A stretch of DNA of 64,000 nt from an uncultured Bacteroidota bacterium (GTDB taxonomy: Bacteria; Bacteroidota; Bacteroidia; Chitinophagales; Chitinophagaceae), in the NCBI GenBank assembly GCA_903882805.1, contig CAIRYK010000046.1:1-64000 (forward strand). The letters run 5' to 3'. Under the pieces are notes generated by a model. That model saw nothing but the letters and a program-made list of their open reading frames with translations, was not told the DNA's origin and did not search any database. Made by a program: the position numbers and the translations under genes. Below, piece after piece: positions 26,297-35,186 of the stretch. Position 1 is the first letter of the stretch. Every line of letters starts with the position of its first letter.

Positions 26297-27271
26297 ATGA
26301 CATTCGTAACTGAAACCGGCAAGGATATAGAAAAAGCGGCGAAGCTGCTTACAGAAGGATCGTTAATAGCTATACCTACAGAAGCAGTGTATGGGTTGGC
26401 TGGTAATGCACTTAATGAGGCTGCGGTTGCCCAGATTTTTGAAGTTAAGAAAAGACCTGCTAACAATCCGTTGATTGTTCATATACATGATATAGATCAG
26501 TTGAACGGCATTGTGCGCCATACACCCGATTTGGCATTGAAATTATTTGATGCGTTTAGTCCCGGACCACTTACCATTATTTTACCTAAAAGCACAGCGG
26601 TGAGCAGCCTGGTATCTGCAGGGCAGAATACTGTGGCAGTGCGTATACCCGATAATAAGATTACCTTAGATTTACTTCGTTTAGTACAGTTTCCGCTTGC
26701 TGCTCCCAGCGCCAATACTTTTATGAGTATTAGTCCTACCCGGCCGGCGCATGTGTTAGCGCAGTTGGGCGGTATGATACCCTACATTTTAGATGGGGGT
26801 AGCTGCAATCGTGGCATTGAGTCTACAATAGTAGGCATAGAGGATAACAGGATTGTTGTTTACAGGTCGGGGGCGGTATCAGCAACTGAGTTGAGCCGGT
26901 TGGGAGTAGAGGTTGTACCTGTTTCTAACAGCGCCGGAGTGCGCGCACCGGGAATGTTTAAAAAGCACTATGCGCCTAAAACAAAGTTCATACTTACCAA
27001 TAGCTTAACGGAAACGGTAGCCATGTATGAAGGTAATTCGATAGGCTTGCTAACTTTTGGGGATGGGGTAGTGACAGGTAATTTTGAAGTTGTACGCAAT
27101 TTAAGTACTTCAGGCGATGTAAATGAAGCTGCTTACAACCTGTATGATGCACTTTTTGAACTCGATAATTTATCGCTCGATTTTATTATTTGTCCCTTTT
27201 TACCCGACTGCGGTATTGGTGTAGGTATAAATGACCGACTGCAAAAAGCAGCAACAATTATTATTAACTAA
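26297..27271 (+). CDS. tsaC: L-threonylcarbamoyladenylate synthase (Sua5/YwlC type)
   Basis: It makes threonylcarbamoyl-AMP from threonine, bicarbonate and ATP for the universal t6A37 modification of ANN-decoding tRNAs. The 324-residue protein has the YrdC domain: GSLIAIPTEAVYGLAGNA (about 26-43), KKRPANNPLIVHI, PGPLTIILP, VAVRIPDN, LAAPSANTFMSISPT and the RGIESTIVGI motif. A C-terminal Sua5 domain (about 215-324) follows a linker with RAPGMFKKHYAPKT. The extra domain makes it Sua5-type rather than short TsaC. The transporter gene starts 10 nt later. Confidence 0.92.
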   Translation: MTFVTETGKDIEKAAKLLTEGSLIAIPTEAVYGLAGNALNEAAVAQIFEVKKRPANNPLIVHIHDIDQLNGIVRHTPDLALKLFDAFSPGPLTIILPKSTAVSSLVSAGQNTVAVRIPDNKITLDLLRLVQFPLAAPSANTFMSISPTRPAHVLAQLGGMIPYILDGGSCNRGIESTIVGIEDNRIVVYRSGAVSATELSRLGVEVVPVSNSAGVRAPGMFKKHYAPKTKFILTNSLTETVAMYEGNSIGLLTFGDGVVTGNFEVVRNLSTSGDVNEAAYNLYDALFELDNLSLDFIICPFLPDCGIGVGINDRLQKAATIIIN

Positions 27272-27281
27272 ACGCTGAAAT

Positions 27282-28244
27282 ATGAATTGCTCATTGTTGA
27301 TTGAAAATTTGACTAATCCGGCTCTACTGTTTTTTGTGCTGGGTATTATTGCCGTATACTTAAAAAGCGATCTCGAAATACCGCCCAATTCCTCTAAGTT
27401 TATTTCATTGTACTTGCTGTTCTCCATTGGTTTTAAAGGTGGGCAAGAGCTGTCGAGAGAAGTGTTTACCAGTGAAATAATATGGTCAATGCTTTTTGGT
27501 ATATGTATAGCCATGTTGATACCTGTGTACACGTTTTTTATACTTAAGCGAAAGCTCAATATTTTTGACTCGGGGGCTATTGCTGCAGCCTATGGCTCAG
27601 TTAGCGCCGTAACTTTTGTTACAGCAGTATCATATCTTGATATGAAACAAATAGCCCTTCACGGGCACATGGTAGCTATAATGGCGCTTATGGAGGCGCC
27701 AGCAATAATCATTGGATTGTTACTGATATCGATGTTCAATAAAGAAGATAAAACTGAGGTTGACAATGGGTCGGTTATTGCACATTCGTTTACCAACGGT
27801 AGTGTGTTGTTGATACTGGGTAGCCTGATAATAGGCTATTTGGCAAATGCTAAACAGGCTGAAGGAATTAAGCCATTTACAAATGATATTTTCAAGGGTT
27901 TTTTGGCAATTTTCCTGCTTGATATGGGAATAACCAGTGGCCGAAAACTAAAAACTTTTTTTGCTTTCGGCTGGTTTCCTATGATTTTTGCTATTGTTAT
28001 ACCAATAGTTAATGGCGTTATTTTTGCCTTGCTTAGTTCGTTTGTAACTAATGATTTATCTAACAGATTTATATTTTCCGTGTTAGCGGCCAGCGCCTCG
28101 TATATAGCCGTACCTGCAGCAATGAAAATTACTGCCCCTAAAGCTAATCCGGGATTGTTTTTGCCCATGGCGCTCGCGGTTACTTTTCCTGTCAACATCA
28201 CCATTGGCTTACCCTTATACTTCTATATAGCGCAACATTTTTAA
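27282..28244 (+). CDS. SbtA-family sodium/bicarbonate-type permease
   Basis: The 320-residue membrane protein has about ten hydrophobic segments and the SbtA (DUF897) pattern. NLTNPALLFFVLG at the start is followed by DLEIPPNSSKFISLYLLFSIGFKGG, AAYGSVSAVTFVTA, GHMVAIMALMEAPAIIIGL, FLLDMGITSGR and the end ASASYIAVPAAMK-APKANPGLFLP. Cyanobacterial SbtA imports bicarbonate with sodium; in heterotrophs the substrate is less certain. It lies 10 nt behind the Sua5 gene. That pairing is notable because Sua5 consumes bicarbonate, though a functional link is inference. Confidence 0.85.
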   Translation: MNCSLLIENLTNPALLFFVLGIIAVYLKSDLEIPPNSSKFISLYLLFSIGFKGGQELSREVFTSEIIWSMLFGICIAMLIPVYTFFILKRKLNIFDSGAIAAAYGSVSAVTFVTAVSYLDMKQIALHGHMVAIMALMEAPAIIIGLLLISMFNKEDKTEVDNGSVIAHSFTNGSVLLILGSLIIGYLANAKQAEGIKPFTNDIFKGFLAIFLLDMGITSGRKLKTFFAFGWFPMIFAIVIPIVNGVIFALLSSFVTNDLSNRFIFSVLAASASYIAVPAAMKITAPKANPGLFLPMALAVTFPVNITIGLPLYFYIAQHF

Positions 28245-28263
28245 TATGGTGGTTTTTTGCCGT

Positions 28264-29841
28264 TTACTTAATTAGCTTTTGTGTGAACAACAAACCAGTC
28301 TCCCTATTGTGAACGGACAATATATATACGCCGCTGGGTAGCGATTCCGTGTTTATTATTTGGCAGTCCCGTCCGGTAAATACGTTTTGTCCGTTTGCAT
28401 TATTAATAGTTACTGCAAATGGCGGCGCGCATGTAATATTAACAACATTTTGCATGGGGTTTGGGTATACTGCTACCTTTGGTGTGCCAGTACAGATGGG
28501 TACGTCGCTGCCATTATTTAATTTTACCATCCAGAAATCTGAGTTAAAATCTGTTCCGTGCTTACCAGTTACATCGCCATCGGCCGAGCTGGTATATCCT
28601 GCTACAACATATCCTCCGTCAGAAGTTTGGTTAACATCAAAAGCCCATTCAAGCGATAATCCACCAATACTTTTTTGCCAGAGAATATTGCCATCTTGAG
28701 TCAGTTTTACTATCCAGAAGTCACCACCTCCATGGTTTCCGGTGACATCGCCGTCGTTAGGGCCACCTGCTCCAACAATTACATAGCCGCTATCCGTTGT
28801 TTGGATTATTTTTCCAGCTTTGTCGTAGTCGCTGGTTCCATAGCATTTTTGCCATACAATCCTTCCTGTATCATTTAGCTTTACTACCCAATAGTCTTCC
28901 AGGTTATGGTTGCCGGTTACTTGGTCGTTGCGGGAGTCTGAGCCGGCAGAAAGTATATAACCGCCATCGAATGTGCCAGAGATACTTACTCCATAGTCGC
29001 TGCCGGTTCCTCCGTATGATTTACTCCATAATAGTCCGCCGTTGCGGTCAGTCTTAAATACCCATACGTCCCAGCTACCGTGACTTTGCATTACGTCGCC
29101 GTTTGCTGTTCTGCTTGTTCCGCATACAATAAATCCGGAATCTGGAGTTTGATTAATGTCGTGAATAGATTCGTAGTCGCTGCCGCCATAAGTGTTTTGC
29201 CATGTAATAGCGCCTGTTGCCGATAACCGAACAAGCCAGCCATCGTGAAAGCCATGGTAGCCGCTCACATCGCCATTTGATGATACGGTTGCGCCAGCAA
29301 CCAAGTAGTCACCTTCGAATGTTTGAACAACGGCATAAGCTTCATCGTTTCCCGATCCACCGAGTGATTTCTGCCACATAATGCTACCATCGGCAGCAAG
29401 TTTTACCACCCAAGCATCGTAATTGTAAACGGAATCGCCATGCGTGGTAGTAGAGGAGTCGCCATGGTGACCTGATACATCGCCATCGTCCGATGTACTG
29501 AACCCCGCTATGATATAGCCATTATCGGCAGTTTGCTTAATGGATTTGGCTACATCTTTGCCCGTGCCGCCATATGTTTTACTCCATTCTGTTGCGCCAG
29601 AAGCAGATAATTTGATGATCAAAAACTCTGAACTGTCATGTCTGGCTAAAACATCGCCGTCTGTTGATGAGGTAACCCCTGCCATAATATATCCGCCGTC
29701 TCTGGTTTTACTGACGCAATATCCTTCATCGCTCGAAGAGCCGCCAATTGCTTTTTGCCAGGCTATAGCAGGCGCCTGACCAGATGCCGAATATAGCACA
29801 GAAAAGAAAAACAGTAACAGTAACAGATAATGTTTGTTCAT
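28264..29841 (-). CDS. T9SS-secreted seven-bladed propeller-like protein
   Basis: The 525-residue protein has a signal peptide (1-21, SASGQ), then seven repeats of about 55-65 residues. The repeats follow the pattern WQK.(I/Y)GG..D......QT.DGGY(I/V).AG...S..GDV.G.HG...(F/W)(W/V)VKL...G. Seven copies suggest a closed beta-propeller. The C-terminus (VAVYPNPMQNVVNITCAPP to the end, LFTQKLIK) is a type IX sorting domain, so the protein is exported to the surface or medium. Ligand unknown. It converges with the SbtA gene, separated by only 19 nt. Confidence 0.85.
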   Translation of the reverse strand: MNKHYLLLLLFFFSVLYSASGQAPAIAWQKAIGGSSSDEGYCVSKTRDGGYIMAGVTSSTDGDVLARHDSSEFLIIKLSASGATEWSKTYGGTGKDVAKSIKQTADNGYIIAGFSTSDDGDVSGHHGDSSTTTHGDSVYNYDAWVVKLAADGSIMWQKSLGGSGNDEAYAVVQTFEGDYLVAGATVSSNGDVSGYHGFHDGWLVRLSATGAITWQNTYGGSDYESIHDINQTPDSGFIVCGTSRTANGDVMQSHGSWDVWVFKTDRNGGLLWSKSYGGTGSDYGVSISGTFDGGYILSAGSDSRNDQVTGNHNLEDYWVVKLNDTGRIVWQKCYGTSDYDKAGKIIQTTDSGYVIVGAGGPNDGDVTGNHGGGDFWIVKLTQDGNILWQKSIGGLSLEWAFDVNQTSDGGYVVAGYTSSADGDVTGKHGTDFNSDFWMVKLNNGSDVPICTGTPKVAVYPNPMQNVVNITCAPPFAVTINNANGQNVFTGRDCQIINTESLPSGVYILSVHNRETGLLFTQKLIK

Positions 29842-30581
29842 CGCTTTGTTGGGTTTAGAGTGTGCAAATACTAATGTTTATATAAATTAATGTTTCGGGA
29901 GTAGGGGCAAAGCTGCTACAATTTCATTTTTTGTATCGATTGTTGTGTGTAAAATAGCGTAGCAAAATTAGCGCCAGCTATTAGGTATAGCAATAATTGG
30001 TTGTTTTTTCAGGGTGGTAGTTTTGGGCGATTCTTGTTAATAGCCTAACCAGCCAACTGCAATAGGATAGTAGTTGTTATTAGATTATTGATGTTTACCC
30101 ATTTTATAAAAATGCTGCGTTGAATTGGCAATCAGGAAAATGTTGCTGAAAGAATCATATACTATTCACATAGTAGGGCTGCTCGTGCAACTGCACTAAT
30201 AGCAATTATCGAATTGTTAGGAGCGGACAATACATCATTTATACCGATAATTGGCGCGCCAGCCAGCGCTTGAACTTTTTTTTACTGTGCGTACTTTCTG
30301 AATTGTTGTTGGTTTAAATGGTTTATCAGAAACTTTTGTCAGAAAAATATACCATAGCTCCAAATACTACTAATGTTAGGGGTGAGGAAGTGTGTTTCTA
30401 CAGATATCTTTGCCCAATAAGGTTAGGTAAAGCAACTGGTTATAGTCTTCGGTATTACAAGTATTGAAAATACACGATTGTGTTTCTGTCTTATTTAGTG
30501 CAATATGTGCAGAAATATTTGTTTCAATTTGCGATAAGAATTATGTAACTTCAATTACCTAAATAGAAAACAACGACACTA
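29842..30581. other. 740-bp intergenic region, nothing recognised
   Basis: This is the upstream region of both the propeller gene (minus) and the histidine kinase gene (plus). It is AT-rich with many stops in all frames. No tRNA, hairpin with T-run or repeat shared with the rest of the window was seen. Decayed gene remnants cannot be excluded. Confidence 0.45.
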
Positions 30582-32579
30582 ATGTACTCAGGTATTCTTA
30601 GCTATAACCTTACCGACCTGCCTCAGAACCAGAGTAATCTGTTGCTGCTGGATACGGGGCCTGAAAAAGCGTTTGATAACTTAGTTAGGCTGGCCAATCT
30701 AATTTGTCACACTCCGGTTTCTTTTATTGCCATTTGCGACAAACAGCGACTATGGCTGAAGGCAAAACAAGGTGTTGATCTACAAGAAATACCTGTGTAT
30801 CGAGAATTGAGCGAGGTGTCGTTATTTCCTACAGATTTAACCGTAATTAATGATTTAAGCCAACGAGCAGAGTTTAAATACCACCCTTTGATAAATTCGC
30901 TAAACGGTGTATTGTTTTTTGCAAGTCTGAAAATTAGGGATGTCAATGGTATTTGCGTTGGCTATTTTTGTATCGCCGATACCTTTCCCCGCGAATTCTC
31001 TGAAACGCAGTCGGAGTCCTTTCAGCTATTAGGTAGCCAACTTACTGAGTTGCTGAACAATCGAAAGAGGATAATTGAACTGAGCCGAGACAACAGTGAT
31101 TCATCTGCAAACCGGGAACAGGTAGGTTCTATTTTTCAGAATGCAATTGCTTCAGTTGTCGTCGTAGATAGCAGGGGCGTCATTTTACAATGGAATTTAA
31201 GGTCGGAAGCAATATTTGGGTGGGCAGAACACGAAGCAGTAGGGCGATATCTGCATGAACTAATTATTCCCGAAAAACAAATTAATGATTATCTGGCAGC
31301 CATAGTGAACTATGTTAGCCACAACCAGGAAAGCCACAGAATTTTTGAACTTACTGCTGCAACAAAAAATAAGGGCGAGATCGAAATAGAATTAGGCATT
31401 TCGCACATGCTTGCCGGGGGACAGAATCATTTTATTAATTTCATTAGCGATATTTCTGAGCGCAAATCCGTATTGCGACGCCTCGATGAGCAAAAAGCAT
31501 TTTACGAAAATATATTAAACACCATACCTGCCGATATCGTAGTTTTTGATCCCAATCACCGATACCTGTTTGTGAATCCTGGGGCCATAAAGGACGAACA
31601 ACTCAGAAAGTTTATTGTTGGAAAGGATGATTTTGAGTACTTTGAATACAGAAAATGGGATCTTGACGTAGCGCAGCTAAGGCGAGAACAATTTTTGCAG
31701 GTAGTAGAGTCGGGAATAGCAAAGCGTTGGGAAGATAATAGGGTAGATCCTAATGGTAATTTAATCACCCATCTGCGTATTTTATTTCCTGTAAAAGATG
31801 AGTTACAAAAGGTGTCGTTTGTAATTGGTTTTGGTATAGATATTACCGATAGGAAAATAATGGAAGACAAGCAAGAGCAACTGGTAAAGCAGTTGTCGGC
31901 CCAAAACCTGCAGTTGGTAGATTTTTGCAATATTGTATCCCATAACTTGCGTGGTCCGCTTGTTAATATTGCGATGTTGGTAAGGTTTATTGAAGAAAGC
32001 GCCAGCGACGAAGAACGCGGTATAATGATAGGTAAGCTGAACCCTGTATTGGCAAATTTGAATAGTACGTTTAATGAACTCGTAGAGACTGTGCAGGTAA
32101 GGCAGGACGTGGATATACCCTACGAACTTAATAAACTTGATGAAATATTGCGGCGGATAATCGTTGGCTCTGAGGTGCAGATTGTTACAGCCGGAGCCAA
32201 CATTGTAACTGATTTTACCGATGCGCCATATATTTTAGCGCCCACTAAATACCTGCAGAGCATTTTATACAACCTGCTGAATAATGCACTAAAATATAAA
32301 TCGCCCCTGCGACCACCCGAAATTGCAATAACTACCAAAAATACAGGCACATCTATTTTGCTTTCTGTAGCAGACAATGGCTTGGGTATTGACTTAAACA
32401 GACATAAAGAGAAGATATTTAAAATTGGAAAGGTATTTCATCGGCATCCAGAGGCAAAGGGTTTTGGTTTGTTTATGACCAAAACTCAGGTGGAAGCGAT
32501 GAATGGGCAAATATGGGTGGAAAGCAAGCCCGAAGTAGGTACTACCTTTTTTATCGAATTTAAAAACCAAAACTTATGA
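30582..32579 (+). CDS. GAF-PAS-PAS sensor histidine kinase
   Basis: The 665-residue protein is soluble, with no membrane helix. It has a GAF-like domain (about 20-165; TPVSFIAICDKQRLWLKA), PAS 1 (about 178-300; VVVDSRGVILQWN, FINFISDISERK) and PAS 2 (about 305-425; DIVVFDPNHRYLFVNPGA, GFGIDITDRK). The histidine kinase core follows with SHNLRGPLVN (phospho-acceptor H454), N box NLLNNALKYKSP (about 564), DNGLGID (about 598) and GFGLFMTKTQVEAMNG (about 628). The response regulator gene overlaps its end by 4 nt (ATGA), so they form a two-component pair. The signal is unknown. Confidence 0.9.
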   Translation: MYSGILSYNLTDLPQNQSNLLLLDTGPEKAFDNLVRLANLICHTPVSFIAICDKQRLWLKAKQGVDLQEIPVYRELSEVSLFPTDLTVINDLSQRAEFKYHPLINSLNGVLFFASLKIRDVNGICVGYFCIADTFPREFSETQSESFQLLGSQLTELLNNRKRIIELSRDNSDSSANREQVGSIFQNAIASVVVVDSRGVILQWNLRSEAIFGWAEHEAVGRYLHELIIPEKQINDYLAAIVNYVSHNQESHRIFELTAATKNKGEIEIELGISHMLAGGQNHFINFISDISERKSVLRRLDEQKAFYENILNTIPADIVVFDPNHRYLFVNPGAIKDEQLRKFIVGKDDFEYFEYRKWDLDVAQLRREQFLQVVESGIAKRWEDNRVDPNGNLITHLRILFPVKDELQKVSFVIGFGIDITDRKIMEDKQEQLVKQLSAQNLQLVDFCNIVSHNLRGPLVNIAMLVRFIEESASDEERGIMIGKLNPVLANLNSTFNELVETVQVRQDVDIPYELNKLDEILRRIIVGSEVQIVTAGANIVTDFTDAPYILAPTKYLQSILYNLLNNALKYKSPLRPPEIAITTKNTGTSILLSVADNGLGIDLNRHKEKIFKIGKVFHRHPEAKGFGLFMTKTQVEAMNGQIWVESKPEVGTTFFIEFKNQNL

Positions 32580-32983
32580 AAACGGTAAGATTAATGATTG
32601 TAGATGATGATGAACTTGTGTTTTTTCTAACTTCAAGGATGATCGCGGCGTTGCATCTGCCTACCGAGGTGATTTCGTGCACAGATGGGTTGGAGGCAAT
32701 CACTTACTTCAAGAATAACATAAATAATGCAGACGAGTTGCCCGATGTGGTATTTTTAGACCTAAGTATGCCCATTATGGACGGGTGGGAGTTTTTAGAT
32801 GAGTACTCAGTATTGCGTTCAGGTATTGCAAAGCAGAATACCTTATATGTGCTTTCATCCTCCGTGTCGCCACATGATGTAGAGCGGTCGAAGCAATATT
32901 CGTTTGTTGTAGATTTTTGTGTAAAACCATTGAGTAAGGATCTCATACATAAAATACTTACCGAACTAATTGCACAGCAATAA
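32576..32983 (+). CDS. CheY-like single-domain response regulator
   Basis: The 135-residue receiver domain has acidic pocket D10-D12 (IVDDDE), phospho-acceptor D62 in FLDLSMPIMDGWEF, a conserved Ser/Thr region (LSSSV, about 98) and K116 in CVKPL. There is no output domain, so it acts by protein contact or passes phosphate on. Translation is coupled to the kinase gene (4-nt overlap). An imperfect hairpin at 32,985-33,020 follows. Confidence 0.9.
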   Translation: MKTVRLMIVDDDELVFFLTSRMIAALHLPTEVISCTDGLEAITYFKNNINNADELPDVVFLDLSMPIMDGWEFLDEYSVLRSGIAKQNTLYVLSSSVSPHDVERSKQYSFVVDFCVKPLSKDLIHKILTELIAQQ

Positions 32984-32984
32984 T

Positions 32985-33021
32985 AAAGCGCGCTATTTAT
33001 GATGAACAAATAGCGCTTTAT
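32985..33021. terminator. Imperfect hairpin between convergent genes
   Basis: ATAAAGCGCGCTATTT pairs with AAATAGCGCTTTAT, with two bulged bases, across a short loop. It lies between the response regulator and the minus-strand DinB-like gene. Confidence 0.6.
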
Positions 33022-33042
33022 GCCACTAATAAAGCTGGTCTA

Positions 33043-33525
33043 TTAAACGTTAGTTACATCGCTTTGTAGCGTTATTTTTTTGATAATCGCTATTTGTCCT
33101 AAATGATAATGGGCGTGCTCAATAATACCATGTAAATTGCGGTAATAGGCGCCGTATTTCTCGTTGGTGAAATGTTCGTGGATTTTCTCGTCAGGCAGAC
33201 TTTCAACGAGTTGCGCGAATGTTTCTGCTTCGGCCCAAATGCTGTTCAGGAAATGTTGCCATTCGTCGTCAGTGGCAATGCTTGGGAGATCGAAACTGTA
33301 TTTGTCGTGCGCATCCAAGGGGCCGCCCTGCAATACCTTTGTAGCTGCCCGTACGTAGTAATGCATGTGGTAAACAAGAACCGAGATGGTATTTAATCCA
33401 TTTACTTGCATTGTTGCTTGCTTCAAGGTCACGGTTGTTAGCGTATCTCTTAGGTTTACGCAAGTCCAGTTGCCACCAAAATACACTTCCCTGAAATGTT
33501 TTGCTATATGCTGAGGAATATTCAT
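33043..33525 (-). CDS. DinB-like / DUF1572 family protein
   Basis: The 160-residue helical protein has the four-helix-bundle pattern of the DinB superfamily. It has NTISVLVYHMHYYVRAATKVLQGG near the first metal-type histidine and W-HFLNSIWAEAE in the middle. The C-terminal IIEHAHYHLGQIAIIKK contains the typical HxxxH. Related proteins are putative metal-dependent enzymes or thiol transferases, and no specific activity can be assigned. It is monocistronic. Confidence 0.75.
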   Translation of the reverse strand: MNIPQHIAKHFREVYFGGNWTCVNLRDTLTTVTLKQATMQVNGLNTISVLVYHMHYYVRAATKVLQGGPLDAHDKYSFDLPSIATDDEWQHFLNSIWAEAETFAQLVESLPDEKIHEHFTNEKYGAYYRNLHGIIEHAHYHLGQIAIIKKITLQSDVTNV

Positions 33526-33680
33526 GAGTAGTTACAATTATGGGGTAAAATTAGCGTTTGTAGTTTTTGAGCGCAACGATTGTTAACTACAATAATTGAG
33601 CTTTTTACTACAGGTTGGTATTTTCCATTTACGATTTGAATATGTGCTCAGTAAAAATAGCGCTAGCAGATGCAAAATGA

Positions 33681-34289
33681 TTATAGTCGCCAAAATTTCC
33701 AAAACGGTTTCTTTTTATCAGGTGTATCATCATCGTAGCGTTTATGCCTCCCAATTTCTGCGCCTTTAGTATCAATATTGAAATAGAACTTGATCCATTC
33801 ATCCGCATCAGATGTGGGATGGTAGGAATAGCCACTAACTATGTTGCCATTGATCTCCAGTTCTTTGATGCCGTCAAAAGATAAACGTGTACTTGCCCAA
33901 ACTGAACCATCGCTATTGATTATTACTAAATTTGTGTTATCTGCAGCTACATATCTTCCATCTTCGGTTCGAAGTAGATCTGTTATCGCTGTTCCAAAAG
34001 TAGTAATTGCATTTTGCTGATCAGCACACATTACATAGCCTTGTCCGTTTGCGATAACTACGATTTTACCAGCCGATGGAAGTTCGAAAATAGTTGAGAA
34101 ATTTGACCAGCCTATCTTGAAATTTGCGACCCAATTAGTACCATCGCTTTTTGTAAACCTCACTACAAAACCTTCACTGAATAATTGCTCATCATTTTCA
34201 GAGATCGAAACATACATTGGCCCATAGGGAGGAAGACCCTTTAAACATTCGTATCTTTTTGCGGTTTGCATGGGTATTTTTAATGGCAT
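33681..34289 (-). CDS. Uncharacterised beta-rich cytoplasmic protein
   Basis: The 202-residue protein has no signal peptide. It has short beta-strand repeats (KIVVIANGQGYVMCAD, RYVAADNTNLVIINSDGSVWAS) like part of a WD/propeller fold and a basic tail (KKKPFWKFWRL). I recognise no named family. It ends 155 nt from the DinB-like gene and is preceded by the tRNA-Gln terminator. The start at 34,289 may instead be the Met at residue 7 (MQTAKRYECL). Confidence 0.55.
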   Translation of the reverse strand: MPLKIPMQTAKRYECLKGLPPYGPMYVSISENDEQLFSEGFVVRFTKSDGTNWVANFKIGWSNFSTIFELPSAGKIVVIANGQGYVMCADQQNAITTFGTAITDLLRTEDGRYVAADNTNLVIINSDGSVWASTRLSFDGIKELEINGNIVSGYSYHPTSDADEWIKFYFNIDTKGAEIGRHKRYDDDTPDKKKPFWKFWRL

Positions 34290-34318
34290 AGTTCTAAATG
34301 CCCTGCGATATTACAAAC

Positions 34319-34346
34319 AAAAACCCTTGCTCAGCAAGGGTTTTTG
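34319..34346 (-). terminator. Hairpin terminator behind tRNA-Gln
   Basis: AAAACCCTTGC pairs with GCAAGGGTTTT around a 3-nt loop, 8 nt beyond the tRNA 3' end. Confidence 0.85.
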
Positions 34347-34353
34347 TGGGAAG

Positions 34354-34424
34354 TAGTTCGACCTGGATTCGAACCAAGACAAACAGAGTCAGAGTCTGTT
34401 GTGCTACCGTTACACAATCGAACT
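34354..34424 (-). tRNA. tRNA-Gln (anticodon CTG)
   Basis: On the minus strand the acceptor AGTTCGA pairs with TCGAACT. The D arm is TGTGTAACGGTAGCACA. The anticodon stem-loop ACAGA-CTCTGAC-TCTGT gives anticodon CTG. The T arm is CTTGG-TTCGAAT-CCAGG. CCA is not encoded. A weak TAATATTG -7-like element lies at 34,448-34,441. Confidence 0.93.
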
Positions 34425-34717
34425 GTTTTGTTTCGGTGTGCAATATTAGCAGATTTTTCAGAAAAAGCCAAAAAATGACTTGTATAAATTTTGGTTGTTC
34501 GGGTGCAAAAGATGAGTGTTGAGATGGTATTTATTTAATATGCCCCGAAAAAAGTTTGTTTTACTGACTTTAACAGGGCGCTCATACTCTATAATATGGG
34601 CTGCTCATTGTATGTGTTCTAAGAGTGAGGTTTTTTTGATATATATCATATTTTTCCAGCAAAAAGTCGCATCAACACTATCTGTATTTGGGCCCTAAAG
34701 CTCAAACAAGCGCAATG

Positions 34718-34900
34718 TTAATCTTTGCTCCGTATTTTGGTATAGTAGACGTATAAACCTAATAAGCCGATTGCTATCTCGATAATGGAAAGCAATTTAT
34801 GGTTTTCATGTTTTGTAAAGCCCCTAAGCAGCGAAGTGCAACTGCCAAAAAATAGTAGGAATGCAAAAATTCTCTGCGCTGGTTTGGGGTGTTCGTTCAT
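34718..34900 (-). CDS. Small two-helix membrane protein
   Basis: The 60-residue protein has two hydrophobic segments (RIFAFLLFFGSCTSLL at about 10-25 and IIEIAIGLLGLYVYYT at about 39-54) separated by a charged loop, and a basic end. It is too short to assign to a family. The regular two-helix layout and good start make it plausible. The surrounding 34,425-34,717 and 34,901-35,186 stretches hold nothing else recognised. Confidence 0.5.
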   Translation of the reverse strand: MNEHPKPAQRIFAFLLFFGSCTSLLRGFTKHENHKLLSIIEIAIGLLGLYVYYTKIRSKD

Positions 34901-35186
34901 TGGATATCAAATTTATAGGATGTTCACAAAGTTTGAACTCAACTAAGCAGGTATAAGCGCTAAATCTGTAATGTTATCTATAGGCGATTATGTGATATGC
35001 CTGTTAGTTTGTGTTGATAGTATTTTGGGTAATAGGAGGGTTGGGAGTAAAGTTACACACAGTGCGAGTAGTATGTGTAGCAATTTAATGTGTGTTAAAT
35101 TGGGTTTAGTATTCCTACAAATTATTAGGTTGATAAATAGTATGCAAGGCTGCGGCGCAACCGACGGATTAGTTTTTTAAACACTG

